From contig JBBJOI010000016.1 in NCBI GenBank assembly GCA_037721555.1, positions 1-64,000 of the forward strand: a stretch of DNA of 64,000 bases, given 5' to 3'. Positions 16,583 to 26,140 of this stretch are shown here, piece by piece. Both the position numbers and the translations under genes were made by a program. Each line of letters starts with the position of its first letter. Positions within the stretch are counted from its first letter, which is position 1. Source of the stretch: Gaiellasilicea sp037721555. GTDB taxonomy: Bacteria > Actinomycetota > Thermoleophilia > Gaiellales > Gaiellaceae. The notes beneath the pieces are model-generated. The model made no database searches, was not told the DNA's origin, and saw only the letters and a program-made list of their open reading frames with translations.

Positions 16583-17239
16583 ATGGGCGTCACGCTCGCC
16601 GGCCGGACGCTGAACGACGGTGTCTACGAGAACCTGAAGCGCCGGCTCGTGCGGCGCGAGCTCGGCCCGGGCGCAAAGGTGAGCCTGCACGAGCTCGCGG
16701 ACGAGTTGGGAGTGTCTCGCAGCCCGGTTCACCACGCGCTCACCCGGCTCGTCTCGGAGGGCCTGCTGACGGTGAAGTCGCGTCGCGGGTACTTCGTGAC
16801 GCCGTTGACCGAGCTGGCGATCGCCGAGGGCTACGACGTGCGCCTCGCACTCGAGCTGCAGGCGGCCGAGACGGCTGTCGGCCGGGTCGGCCGCGGCGAG
16901 CTGCGCAGGTTCCGCGAGCTCCACAGAGCCACCGCTGCAGCCGTTTCGCACGTCGAGTGGGACTCTGCCAACGCCGCCTTCCACGAGCATCAGGTCGACC
17001 TGGCGGGCAACGACCTGCTCTCTCGCTTCTATCGGGACCTGTCCGTGAACCTGATGATGCAGGTGATCCGCGGCGGCAAGGTGGAGGGGGCGGAGTACCT
17101 ACCGACCGAGCACGAGGCGATCGTCTCGGCGTACGAAGCAGGCGAACCCGAGGCGGCGCAGGGAGCCATTCGAGCGCACATTTGCACCGGCCGGCGGATC
17201 GCGCTCGAGGCGCTCGAGAACGCGGGCGGCGTCCTCTAG
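16583..17239 (+). CDS. GntR-family regulator, FCD subfamily
   Basis: 218 residues. The winged helix spans about 10-75 (LKRRLVRRELGPGAKVSLHE, LADELGVSRSPVHHALTRLV, GYFVTPL). The C-terminal FCD all-helical sensor domain has AFHEHQVDLAGNDLL and EHEAIVSAYEAGEPEAAQ with the histidines that usually hold a metal or ligand. FCD regulators respond to carboxylic acids. Its position upstream of the mutase gene, separated by palindromes, suggests but does not prove control of that gene. Confidence 0.88.
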   Translation: MGVTLAGRTLNDGVYENLKRRLVRRELGPGAKVSLHELADELGVSRSPVHHALTRLVSEGLLTVKSRRGYFVTPLTELAIAEGYDVRLALELQAAETAVGRVGRGELRRFRELHRATAAAVSHVEWDSANAAFHEHQVDLAGNDLLSRFYRDLSVNLMMQVIRGGKVEGAEYLPTEHEAIVSAYEAGEPEAAQGAIRAHICTGRRIALEALENAGGVL

Positions 17240-17316
17240 CGCCGCTCGGACGCAAACCGGGCGGTGGCCCGTCTCAGAAGGTTCACGGCGCACGGCCGAA
17301 CCCTTCGCGGGCGCGA

Positions 17317-17429
17317 TGACAACCCCGGTTGTCGGGGACAGTCCCTGGCGACGAGCGTTGCCGTGACAAGCGCGTTGTCGAGTGACAAGCCGCGTTGTGG
17401 GGGACAGTCCCTGACAACGGACGTTGTCG
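17317..17429. repeat. Array of TGACAA...TTGTCG palindromes with GGGACAGTCCC repeats
   Basis: Four inverted repeats of the form TGACAA-N5/6-TTGTSG lie at 17317-17334, 17364-17380, 17383-17400 and 17412-17429, with a weaker fifth (GGCGACGAGCGTTGCC) near 17347. GGGGACAGTCCCTG, itself a palindrome around an A, occurs at 17334-17347 and 17400-17413. The array sits between the GntR gene and the mutase start. It could be operator DNA or a dispersed intergenic repeat. Confidence 0.7.
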
Positions 17430-17493
17430 CGGCACGCGCTCGCCGGCGCGGCAGAAACCACCCGCGAGCGTCCGTTGGCAATACGATCAAGCC

Positions 17494-19068
17494 GTGGCGC
17501 GCACGGAGAAGCGCGAGACCGACTCCGGCATCGAGGTGCAGCCCGTCTACACGGCGGCCGATGTCCGCACCCACGAGCTCGAGCAGCCCGGCGAGTTCCC
17601 CTACACGCGCGGCCCCTACCGCGACATGTACCGCGGCCGCCCGTGGACGATCCGGCAGTACGCGGGCTTCGCCTCAGCCGAGGAAACGAACGCGCGCTTC
17701 CGCTACCTGCTCGAGCGGGGGCAGACGGGTCTTTCCGTTGCCTTCGACCTGCCGACCCAGCTCGGCTACGACTCCGACGATCCGCACGCCCTCGGCGAGG
17801 TCGGGCGCACGGGGGTCGCGATCGACTCGCTCGAGGACATGCGCCTCCTCCTCGAAGGGATCCCGCTCGGCGAGGTCTCGACCTCGATGACGATCAACGC
17901 GCCTGCCTCACTGCTGCTCCTGCTCTACGAGCTGGTGGCTGAGGAGCAAGGCGTGCCGGGAACGGCGCTGCGCGGGACAGTGCAGAACGACATCCTCAAG
18001 GAGTACGTCGCCCGCGGGAACTACATCTATCCGCCACGCCCATCGATGCGGCTGACGATCGATCTCTTCGCGTACTGCGCAGAGCGGATCCCGAGCTGGA
18101 ACACGATCTCGATCTCCGGATACCACATCCGGGAAGCCGGGTCGACGGCCGTCCAGGAGCTCGCGTTCACGCTCGCGAACGGGGCGGCCTACGCCTCCGC
18201 GGCGATCGAGGCCGGTCTCTCTCCGGACGACTTCGGCGCCCGCCTCTCCTTCTTCTTCAACGCCCACAACGACTTCTTCCAGGAGGTTGCGAAGTTCCGC
18301 GCGGCGCGTCGCCTGTGGGCGACGATCATGCGCGACCGCTTCGGTGCGACCAACCCGAAGGCGCTCGCGCTTCGCTTCCACGCGCAGACCGGCGGCTCCA
18401 CGCTGACGGCGCAGCAGCCGGAGAACAACATCGTGAGGGTGGCGATCCAGGCGCTAGCGGCGGTCGCGGGTGGGGCGCAGAGCCTGCATACCAATGGCTT
18501 CGACGAGGCGCTCGCCCTGCCGACGGAGCGGTCTGCCCGGATCGCACTGCGGACGCAGCAGCTGCTCGCACACGAGGCCGGCGTCATCGACACCGCGGAT
18601 CCGCTCGGAGGCTCGTTCTTCGTCGAGGCACTGACCGACGAGCTGGAGGCGCGTGCGCGCGAGCTGATCGAGCGGATCGACGAGCTGGGAGGCGCGGTCG
18701 CAGCGATCGAGCAGGGCTTCGTCCAGCGCGAGATCGAAGAGGCCGCCTTCACCTACACGCGCGACGTGGAGGCGGGCGAGCGCGTGATCGTCGGGGTCAA
18801 CCGCTTCGTCGAGCGCGACGCCGAGGAGGTCGAGCTGCACCGGCTTGACCCGGAGGGCGAATCCCGTCAGGTGGAGCGCACGCGGCGCGTCCGCGCCGAG
18901 CGCGATGCGGGCGCCGCGACCTCAGCGCTCGCCGCGGTTCGGAGCGTCGCCGAAGGCGACGAGAACCTGCTGCCGCCGATACGCGAGGCGCTCCGCGCGA
19001 GGTGCACGGTCGGCGAGATCTCGAACACGCTGCGCGAGGTCTTCGGCACGTTCGACGCACAGCCCTAG
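17494..19068 (+). CDS. Methylmalonyl-CoA mutase, large (substrate-binding) chain
   Basis: 524 residues from the GTG at 17494. Interconverts methylmalonyl-CoA and succinyl-CoA, or a close relative such as isobutyryl-CoA or ethylmalonyl-CoA, with adenosylcobalamin. The TIM-barrel core shows YPFTRG-like FPYTRGPYRDMYRGRPWTIR, the active-site stretch TGLSVAFDLPTQLGYDSD, and RFHAQTGGSTLTAQQPENN with SLHTNGFDEALALPTE. It ends without the C-terminal B12-binding domain (no DxHxxG), so it is the alpha chain of a split enzyme whose cobalamin subunit is not in this window. Confidence 0.9.
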   Translation: MARTEKRETDSGIEVQPVYTAADVRTHELEQPGEFPYTRGPYRDMYRGRPWTIRQYAGFASAEETNARFRYLLERGQTGLSVAFDLPTQLGYDSDDPHALGEVGRTGVAIDSLEDMRLLLEGIPLGEVSTSMTINAPASLLLLLYELVAEEQGVPGTALRGTVQNDILKEYVARGNYIYPPRPSMRLTIDLFAYCAERIPSWNTISISGYHIREAGSTAVQELAFTLANGAAYASAAIEAGLSPDDFGARLSFFFNAHNDFFQEVAKFRAARRLWATIMRDRFGATNPKALALRFHAQTGGSTLTAQQPENNIVRVAIQALAAVAGGAQSLHTNGFDEALALPTERSARIALRTQQLLAHEAGVIDTADPLGGSFFVEALTDELEARARELIERIDELGGAVAAIEQGFVQREIEEAAFTYTRDVEAGERVIVGVNRFVERDAEEVELHRLDPEGESRQVERTRRVRAERDAGAATSALAAVRSVAEGDENLLPPIREALRARCTVGEISNTLREVFGTFDAQP

Positions 19069-19080
19069 CGGCGTCAGAGC

Positions 19081-19866
19081 TCAGGCAGATGCGCCCGAGT
19101 AGCGCCTGACCCCGAACCGCCACCACCGGCGCGTCGCGACGAAGAGCACGGCGGAGAAGCCGACGGCGAGCACGACCGTCCCCCACTCGAGCCGCGACGT
19201 CACGGCCTCGGCGGGCACGGTGATCGCGAATGCGATCGGCACGATGAAGGTGACGCCGATGCGCAGCCAGGTGGGGTAGATCGAGACGGGAAAGCGACCC
19301 GTCAGGTAGATGCCGTTGAAGAGCTCGATGATGTTCCAGACGTTCACGATCCAGAACGCGAGCGTCGAGATCACGAGCCAGAAGCAGTAGATCGTGATCG
19401 TGCCGATCACGAGCATGGCGAGGAAGAGCAGGGCGTCCGACGCTCCGAAGCCTGTCTCGAGCCCCCTGACGCCGTAGGCAACCACCCCAGCGCCGGAGAT
19501 GATGTCGACGGCGCGCCAGATGCGAACCTCGCGGACGCTGACCAGCACCTGCGAGTCCTCCGGCTTCATCAGCGCGAAGTCGAGCTTGCCGTCGCGCACC
19601 TCCTCCATCAACCGTTCCATGTTCGGCTGGATGCTCATCCCGATCACGCCGCCGAGCAAGACGTGGATCCCCATCACGACGAGGAGCTCGGACTCGCTCC
19701 AGCCGTTCAGCTCTTTGGTGTGCGAGTAGACGAGCTTGAGGACGACGAGCGCGGTCACGACCGCCACCGCCGACTGCAGCAGCTGGATGAAGAAGTTGGC
19801 GCGATACTGGAGCTCGTTCATCGAGCCAACCCGGAAGTACAACCAGGCGAGGCGGAGAGCGCGCAC
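19081..19866 (-). CDS. ABC-2 type export permease
   Basis: 261 residues with six hydrophobic segments, from FFIQLLQSAVAVVTALVVL to VLAVGFSAVLFV. The loop GMSIQPNMERLMEEVRDGKLDFALMKP is the characteristic conserved region of DUF990-type ABC-2 permeases. It is the last gene of a three-gene exporter operon, 7 bp after the second permease. Substrate unknown. A lone Arg-rich end (WRFGVRRYSGASA) matches that of its partner (RHAVRRYSAVGN). Confidence 0.85.
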   Translation of the reverse strand: MRALRLAWLYFRVGSMNELQYRANFFIQLLQSAVAVVTALVVLKLVYSHTKELNGWSESELLVVMGIHVLLGGVIGMSIQPNMERLMEEVRDGKLDFALMKPEDSQVLVSVREVRIWRAVDIISGAGVVAYGVRGLETGFGASDALLFLAMLVIGTITIYCFWLVISTLAFWIVNVWNIIELFNGIYLTGRFPVSIYPTWLRIGVTFIVPIAFAITVPAEAVTSRLEWGTVVLAVGFSAVLFVATRRWWRFGVRRYSGASA

Positions 19867-19873
19867 GCGCCGG

Positions 19874-20728
19874 TCAGTTCCCCACGGCCGAGTAGCGCCG
19901 GACGGCGTGGCGCCAGGCGACGAGCATCAGCCCCGTCAGCGCGATCGTCCAGCCTGCCTGCGCCGCCAGGCCGCCGAGCAGCCCCGCCGTCGACAGGTCG
20001 CCGACGAGCGCCTGGATCGGGAAGTAGAACGTCCAGACGAACGGCAGGAGATAGGCCAGGTCTTGCGACCAAGACGGCATCAGCTCGAGCGGGACGAGCC
20101 GCCCCGAGAGCAGCAGCTCGAAGGCGATCGCCAGCTCGAAGAGCGCGCTGACGCGCGTCGTCCAGAACGTGACCATTCCGAGGAGCGAGAGGAACATCGT
20201 CCGAATCAGGTACGCGCCCCAGATCGCGACCGAGAAGACGAGCACCTCGACGAGCGAGGGGTCGAGGAGGGGGTCGAACACGAGCCACAGCACCGCGGCG
20301 ATCGGCAGCCAGAGGCCGATCACGACGAACTTCCAGCCCGCAAACCCGGCGAGGTCGTCGTGAAGCGGGTGCAGCGGGCGCAGCAGCGCGGCCGACAGGA
20401 TGCCCTCTCGGATCCGCCACTCCCAGCCGTACGGCGTGAAGACGATGTTCATGTTCCGGACGAGCGTCCAGACGATGTAGTAGGCCGCGAACTCCCCGGG
20501 CGTGATGCCCTCGACCGAGCCACCCTGCTGCTCCGCGATCGTCGTCCAGACGACGAGGTAGACGATCGGCTCTGCGAGCATGCCGATCATGTAGAGGTAC
20601 TGCGCGACGCGGTACTGGAACTGGCTCTGGATTTCCGTCCGGCCGCGCGTCAGGTAGAAGTCGAGCATCGACCGTGCGGCGCCCGCCTGCCGCGTCTCGC
20701 GCGGGGAGCCTGCGACCTCCGTGCTCAC
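19874..20728 (-). CDS. ABC-2 type export permease
   Basis: 284 residues from a GTG whose TGA context overlaps the stop of the ATPase gene by 4 bases. About six membrane segments, including MIGMLAEPIVYLVVWTTIA and LAYLLPFVWTFYFPIQAL. The loop EWRIREGILSAALLRPLHPL is the counterpart of the DGKLDFALMKP loop in the neighbour, so the two probably form a heterodimeric pore. The start VSTEVAGSPRETRQ was chosen because of the tight coupling. Confidence 0.85.
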   Translation of the reverse strand: MSTEVAGSPRETRQAGAARSMLDFYLTRGRTEIQSQFQYRVAQYLYMIGMLAEPIVYLVVWTTIAEQQGGSVEGITPGEFAAYYIVWTLVRNMNIVFTPYGWEWRIREGILSAALLRPLHPLHDDLAGFAGWKFVVIGLWLPIAAVLWLVFDPLLDPSLVEVLVFSVAIWGAYLIRTMFLSLLGMVTFWTTRVSALFELAIAFELLLSGRLVPLELMPSWSQDLAYLLPFVWTFYFPIQALVGDLSTAGLLGGLAAQAGWTIALTGLMLVAWRHAVRRYSAVGN

Positions 20729-21698
20729 ACGTGTTCCTGCGAGAAGACCATCTCGATCACGTCCTCGATCGGCGGATCCTCGACGGTCAGATCCTGCACG
20801 TCCTGCTCGGCCAGAAGCCGGGCGGTCACGCGCGCCGTGTCGGTCCTCGGTACGCGCAGCGTCACGCGGCCGGGTTCCCGCTCGACGACCTCGCCGTAGC
20901 GGGAGAGATCGGTGACGCCGTCCTCGAGCTCGACCGCGATCGTCTTCCAGGCGGCGAAGCGGTCGCCCAGTCGGGCCAGCTGGCCGTCGAACAGGATGCG
21001 GCCGTGATGGATCACGATCACGCGCTTGCACAGAGCCTCCACGTCGGCCATGTAATGGCTCGTCAGCAGCACGGTCGCCTCGTAGCGCTCGTTGTAGGCG
21101 GCGACGAACGACCGGATCCGCTTCTGCATCGTCACGTCGAGGCCGATCGTCGGCTCGTCGAGGAAGAGCACCGTCGGCCGGTGGAGCAACGAGCCGACGA
21201 TCTCCACCTTCATCCGCTCACCCAGCGACAGGTTGCGCACGGGCTTGCGCACGAGGTCGCCGACGTCGAGCAGCTCGATCAACTCGTCTCGCAGGCCCAG
21301 GAAGTCGGCACGCGGGATGCGGTAGATCGCCCGGTTCAGCTCGAAGGAGTCCAGCGCTGGTAGATCCCACTGGAGCTGGTTTCGATTTCCCATCACGAGC
21401 GTGATCCGGCGCAGGTAGTCGCGCTCCCGCTTCGACGGCACGTGGTTCAGCACGGTCGCCTCGCCGCTGCTTGTATAGAGCAGGCCGGAGAGCATCTTCA
21501 ACGTCGTTGTCTTGCCGGCCCCGTTCGGACCAAGGATCCCACGACCTCGCCCGGCTCGATCTCGAAGGAGATGTGGTCGACAGCCCGAACCTCGCGCGTC
21601 CTCCGTCGGAAAAGGCTGACCGTCGCGGCGCGAAGACCGGCCTCCCGCTCGGGCACGTCGAAGGTCTTCGTCAACTCGTGGACACGCACGGCGGGCAT
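20725..21698 (-). pseudogene. ABC transporter ATPase with one frameshift just before Walker A
   Basis: From the ATG at 21698 the frame reads VRVHELTKTFDVPEREAG and ISFEIEPGEVVG. One base is then missing near 21540; restoring it gives ILGPNGAGKTT (Walker A) and the frame LKMLSGLLYTSSGEA onward. The rest is intact: LSLGERMKVEIVGSLL signature, TVLFLDEPTIGLD Walker B and LLTSHYMADVEAL switch. With both downstream permeases intact, an assembly error is plausible. It belongs to the ABC-2 export class and has a C-terminal extension with VIEMVFSQEHV. Confidence 0.85.
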
Positions 21699-21723
21699 GG
21701 CCGGACGGTTATACCTCCCGCGC

Positions 21724-22713
21724 ATGCGGATCTTGCTCGTCTCGCAGATGTACCCGTCGCCGCTGGAGCCCGACCTCGGCGTCTTCGTCCGTGACCTCGA
21801 GCGGGAGCTGACCTCCTTCGGTCACGAGCTCGAGCGAGCAGTGCTCGACACCCGGACCGGAGGCAACCGCCGTCACCTCCGCCTGCTGGGTCGCACCCTG
21901 GCCGCCTCGCGCCCAGACGTCGTCTATGCGCACTTTCTCGTGCCGGCGGGGCTGATCGCAGCGTTCGGGGTGCGCGCCCCGCTCGTCGTGACGGCGCACG
22001 GGCAGGACGTCGCGAACATCGGGACGATCCCGGGTATCCGTTTCGCGACCCGCCTCGTCGTCAACCGAGCATCGGCCGTGATCGCCGTCTCCGCCTATCT
22101 GCGGAGGCTCCTCGAGGCGAGCGTCCCGGAGGCGCGGGGCAAGACCGATGTGATCAGCTGCGGCGTCGACCTCGAGCGCTTTCGGCCCGTGCCGCGCGCC
22201 TCCGGCACCCGCCCCGCCTTCCTCTGCGTCGGCTCGCTGACCGAGCGGAAGAACGTGCTCCGGCTCGCACGCGCCTACGAGCGGCTCGGCGAGGGCACTC
22301 TCACCTTCGTCGGCGGCGGGCCGCTGCGGTCACAGCTCGAAGGTCGGGCCGGCATCCGGCTCGCGGGCGCCGTGCACCACGAAGAGATACCGGCCTACCT
22401 CGCGGCTGCGGACGTGCTCTGCCAACCCTCGCTCGTCGAGCCCTTCGGCCAGTCGGCGCTCGAGGCGCTCGCCTGTGGCCGCTCCGTCGTAGCCACGAGC
22501 GTCGGCGGGCCGCCCGAGTTCGTGCCCGCGGGTGCAGGAGTGCTCGTCGACCCCCTGGACGAGGACGCGATCGTTAGGGCGCTGCGAGACGCGGCCGCGC
22601 TCCCGACGCCGAACCCGGTCGCGCGCGCCGCGGCCGAGCCGCACGGGCTCACCGCCCAGGCACGTCGGGTGGAGGCGACTCTGCTGCGAGCCGCTCGAGG
22701 TCGGCCAGCCTGA
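21724..22713 (+). CDS. GT4-family glycosyltransferase
   Basis: 329 residues, GT-B fold. N-terminal half: RILLVSQMYPSPLEPDLGVF and VVTAHGQDVANIGTIPGIR. C-terminal half: FLCVGSLTERKNVLRLARAY, then VEPFGQSALEALACGRSVVA with the Glu-x7-Glu motif that binds the nucleotide sugar. The acceptor is unknown. It is divergent from the exporter operon, with only 25 bp between the starts, so the two may share a control region. Confidence 0.88.
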   Translation: MRILLVSQMYPSPLEPDLGVFVRDLERELTSFGHELERAVLDTRTGGNRRHLRLLGRTLAASRPDVVYAHFLVPAGLIAAFGVRAPLVVTAHGQDVANIGTIPGIRFATRLVVNRASAVIAVSAYLRRLLEASVPEARGKTDVISCGVDLERFRPVPRASGTRPAFLCVGSLTERKNVLRLARAYERLGEGTLTFVGGGPLRSQLEGRAGIRLAGAVHHEEIPAYLAAADVLCQPSLVEPFGQSALEALACGRSVVATSVGGPPEFVPAGAGVLVDPLDEDAIVRALRDAAALPTPNPVARAAAEPHGLTAQARRVEATLLRAARGRPA

Positions 22714-22879
22714 GCTCAACGAGCGGGCGCACCTTGTCCTCGATGCCCGCCTCACGAGCGACATCGAGCGCCTGCTCATAGCTCTCGCGCACCTTCTCCG
22801 GCGCGACACCCTGCTTGAGCCGGTTGTCCCCCGTCACGAGCAGCTTCTGGATGCGGGTACGGGCGCCGGAGACCTCCAC
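22649..22879 (-). CDS. Small conserved helical protein
   Basis: 76 residues, nearly all helical: SGARTRIQKLLVTGDNRLKQ, then VAPEKVRESYEQALDVAREA and VRPLVELRLADLERLA. The VRESYEQALDVAREAG helix resembles a single tetratricopeptide unit. Its 3' end overlaps the glycosyltransferase end by 65 bp on the opposite strand. No function known. Kept because its composition is protein-like and the codon pattern is natural. Confidence 0.6.
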   Translation of the reverse strand: MEVSGARTRIQKLLVTGDNRLKQGVAPEKVRESYEQALDVAREAGIEDKVRPLVELRLADLERLAAESPPPDVPGR

Positions 22880-22918
22880 GAGCCGAGCCTAGCCTAGGGC
22901 GGTCTAGAGTCGTCCGCA

Positions 22919-24259
<1,341 letters not shown>

Positions 24260-24310
24260 TCCCTCCTCTCAGGGAGGCTCGCGGCCCGGCGGGGAGCCGA
24301 CAGGGAGAAC

Positions 24311-24508
24311 GTGAGGTCGAGCACGGTCGAATGTCTCCGCTGCGGCCGGGCGCGCCCGTTTGCGGTCCGGCCGCATCACGATCCCGGTGAGTGTCCGCGC
24401 TGCGGCTACGTCGGCTGGGCCAGCTCGACCGAGCTGAGCGAGCAAACGCGCAAGCTGCTGCGGGACGTCCCGCCCGAGCGCCGTCTCTCTCTCGATTCCG
24501 TCGCCTGA
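24311..24508 (+). CDS. Small zinc-ribbon protein
   Basis: 65 residues with two CxxC pairs, ECLRCGRARPF and ECPRCGYVGWA, about 22 residues apart, forming one zinc ribbon. The C-terminus is a helix (LSEQTRKLLRDVPPERR). No known function. Starts at GTG 51 bp after the fprA-like gene and ends 17 bp before the MITE-like repeat. Confidence 0.7.
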   Translation: MRSSTVECLRCGRARPFAVRPHHDPGECPRCGYVGWASSTELSEQTRKLLRDVPPERRLSLDSVA

Positions 24509-24525
24509 GCCCCACGGCTCGTCAA

Positions 24526-24690
24526 CTAGAGGCTTGATGTGAAACGCACGCACGGCTGGTGTGCCAGACACTGCGCGGTTTCGTCGGCTCGGACTTGCCC
24601 GTAGCACCACCACGCGCCGCACCCGACCCCGCAAAACCGCTCCGTCTGACCCATCCCCGCGCGCACCCGAGTTTCACATCAAGCCTCTAG
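24526..24690. repeat. MITE-like element, copy 2 (165 bp, perfect 20-bp inverted ends)
   Basis: Begins CTAGAGGCTTGATGTGAAAC and ends with its exact reverse complement. The interior closely matches copy 1 (1324-1492): GGCTGGTGTGCCAGACAC, the GCGCGGTTTCG block and GCAAAACCGCTCCGTCTG are shared. No reading frame of note inside. It ends 10 bp before the fumarase start codon, so fumC transcription must start in or before it. Confidence 0.88.
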
Positions 24691-24700
24691 ACTCGTTCCC

Positions 24701-26041
24701 GTGAGCGCGCAGGCGGAGCAGGAGCCCGACATCACCGAGCTCTGGGGCGGCGAGACCCGCAAGGCGGTCGCCAACTTCCCCGTCTCCGGTGAGCCGATCC
24801 CCGCTCCGGTGGCGCGCTGGCTCGGCCGGATCAAGGCGGCGGCTGCGCGCGTGAATGCCGAGCTCGGGCTCCTCGACAAGGAGAAGGCAGAGCGCATCTC
24901 GGCCGCGGGCGACGCCATCGCGGACGGCGAGCACGACGACCAGTTCCCGATCGACGTCTTCCAGACCGGCTCCGGGACGAGCTCGAACATGAACGCGAAC
25001 GAGGTGATCGCCTCGCTCGCGGGTGGGGACGTCCACCCGAACGACGACGTCAACCTGGGCCAGTCCTCCAACGACGTGTTCCCCTCCGCCGTCCACCTCG
25101 CCGCGCTCGGCGAGCTCGAGCACGACCTCCTCCCCGCGCTGGAGATGCTCGCCGCGTCCCTGGAGCGGAAGGCGGTCGAGTTCGACGACATCGTCAAGTC
25201 GGGGCGCACGCACTTGATGGACGCGGTGCCGGTGACGCTCGGCCAGGAATTCGGCGGGTACGCCGCGCAGGTGCGCCAGGGGATCGAGCGCGTCGGCGAG
25301 AGCCGGAAGCGGCTGGGACGAATCCCGCTTGGCGGGACCGCTGTCGGCACGGGCCTGAACACGCACCCAGAGTTCGCGGCGAAGGTGCGCGAACGGCTCG
25401 CGGCGGAGACCGGCCTCGAGATCTCGCCTCCTGCAGACCCGTTTGAGGCCCAGGCGGCGCGCGACGGGCTCGTCGAGGCCTCCGGCGCGCTGAAGGTCGT
25501 CGCCGTGAGCCTGACCAAGATCGCGAACGACCTGCGGCTGATGGGATCAGGCCCGCGGACGGGACTCTCCGAGCTCTTCCTGCCGGAGCTCCAAAAGGGG
25601 AGCTCGATCATGCCCGGCAAGGTCAACCCGGTCATCCCCGAGGTCGTGACGCAGGTAGCTGCGCAGGTGATCGGGAACGACGGGGCGATCGCGATCGGGG
25701 GCCTGCAGGGGCACTTCGAGTTGAACGTCTTCGTTCCGATGATGGCCCGCAACCTGCTCGGCTCGATCAAGCTGCTCGCGTCGGCCTCCCGCCTGCTGGC
25801 GGAGAAGTGTGTCGACGGGATCGAGGCGAACCGGGAGCAGAACGAGCTCTACGCGGAGCTGACACTCTCCGCGGCCACAGCCTTGAACCCGTACATCGGC
25901 TACGACAAGGCAGCCGAGATCGTCAAGGAGGCCGCGGCGAGCGGCCGCTCGCTCCGCGAGGTCGCGAGGGAGCAGGGCGTCGAAGACGCGGTCCTCGACG
26001 AGGCCCTCGACCTGCGCACGATGGCCAAGCCGCACGCGTAG
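24701..26041 (+). CDS. fumC: Class II fumarate hydratase
   Basis: 446 residues from a GTG just after the repeat. Interconverts fumarate and malate. The sequence shows FQTGSGTSSNMNANEVIA, the active-site SGRTHLMDAVPVTLGQE, and the family signature GSSIMPGKVNPVIPEV near residue 300 whose flexible loop supplies the catalytic Ser. KCVDGIEANREQ near 370 is also conserved. It lacks the Cys and Fe-S features of class I. Length is normal. Confidence 0.95.
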   Translation: MSAQAEQEPDITELWGGETRKAVANFPVSGEPIPAPVARWLGRIKAAAARVNAELGLLDKEKAERISAAGDAIADGEHDDQFPIDVFQTGSGTSSNMNANEVIASLAGGDVHPNDDVNLGQSSNDVFPSAVHLAALGELEHDLLPALEMLAASLERKAVEFDDIVKSGRTHLMDAVPVTLGQEFGGYAAQVRQGIERVGESRKRLGRIPLGGTAVGTGLNTHPEFAAKVRERLAAETGLEISPPADPFEAQAARDGLVEASGALKVVAVSLTKIANDLRLMGSGPRTGLSELFLPELQKGSSIMPGKVNPVIPEVVTQVAAQVIGNDGAIAIGGLQGHFELNVFVPMMARNLLGSIKLLASASRLLAEKCVDGIEANREQNELYAELTLSAATALNPYIGYDKAAEIVKEAAASGRSLREVAREQGVEDAVLDEALDLRTMAKPHA

Positions 26042-26140
26042 CCGCCGGCCTTCCTCGACAAAGTTCGCCTTGGTGCGGTAGATTCCGACCCGGCTCAGCC
26101 GCCACGATCGGCGCGGCGGCTCAAACGAGAGGACAGGGGT

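Noticed and set aside
17240..17493. CRISPR array
   Set aside because: The repeats are short palindromes with uneven spacing and no unique spacers; no cas genes anywhere.
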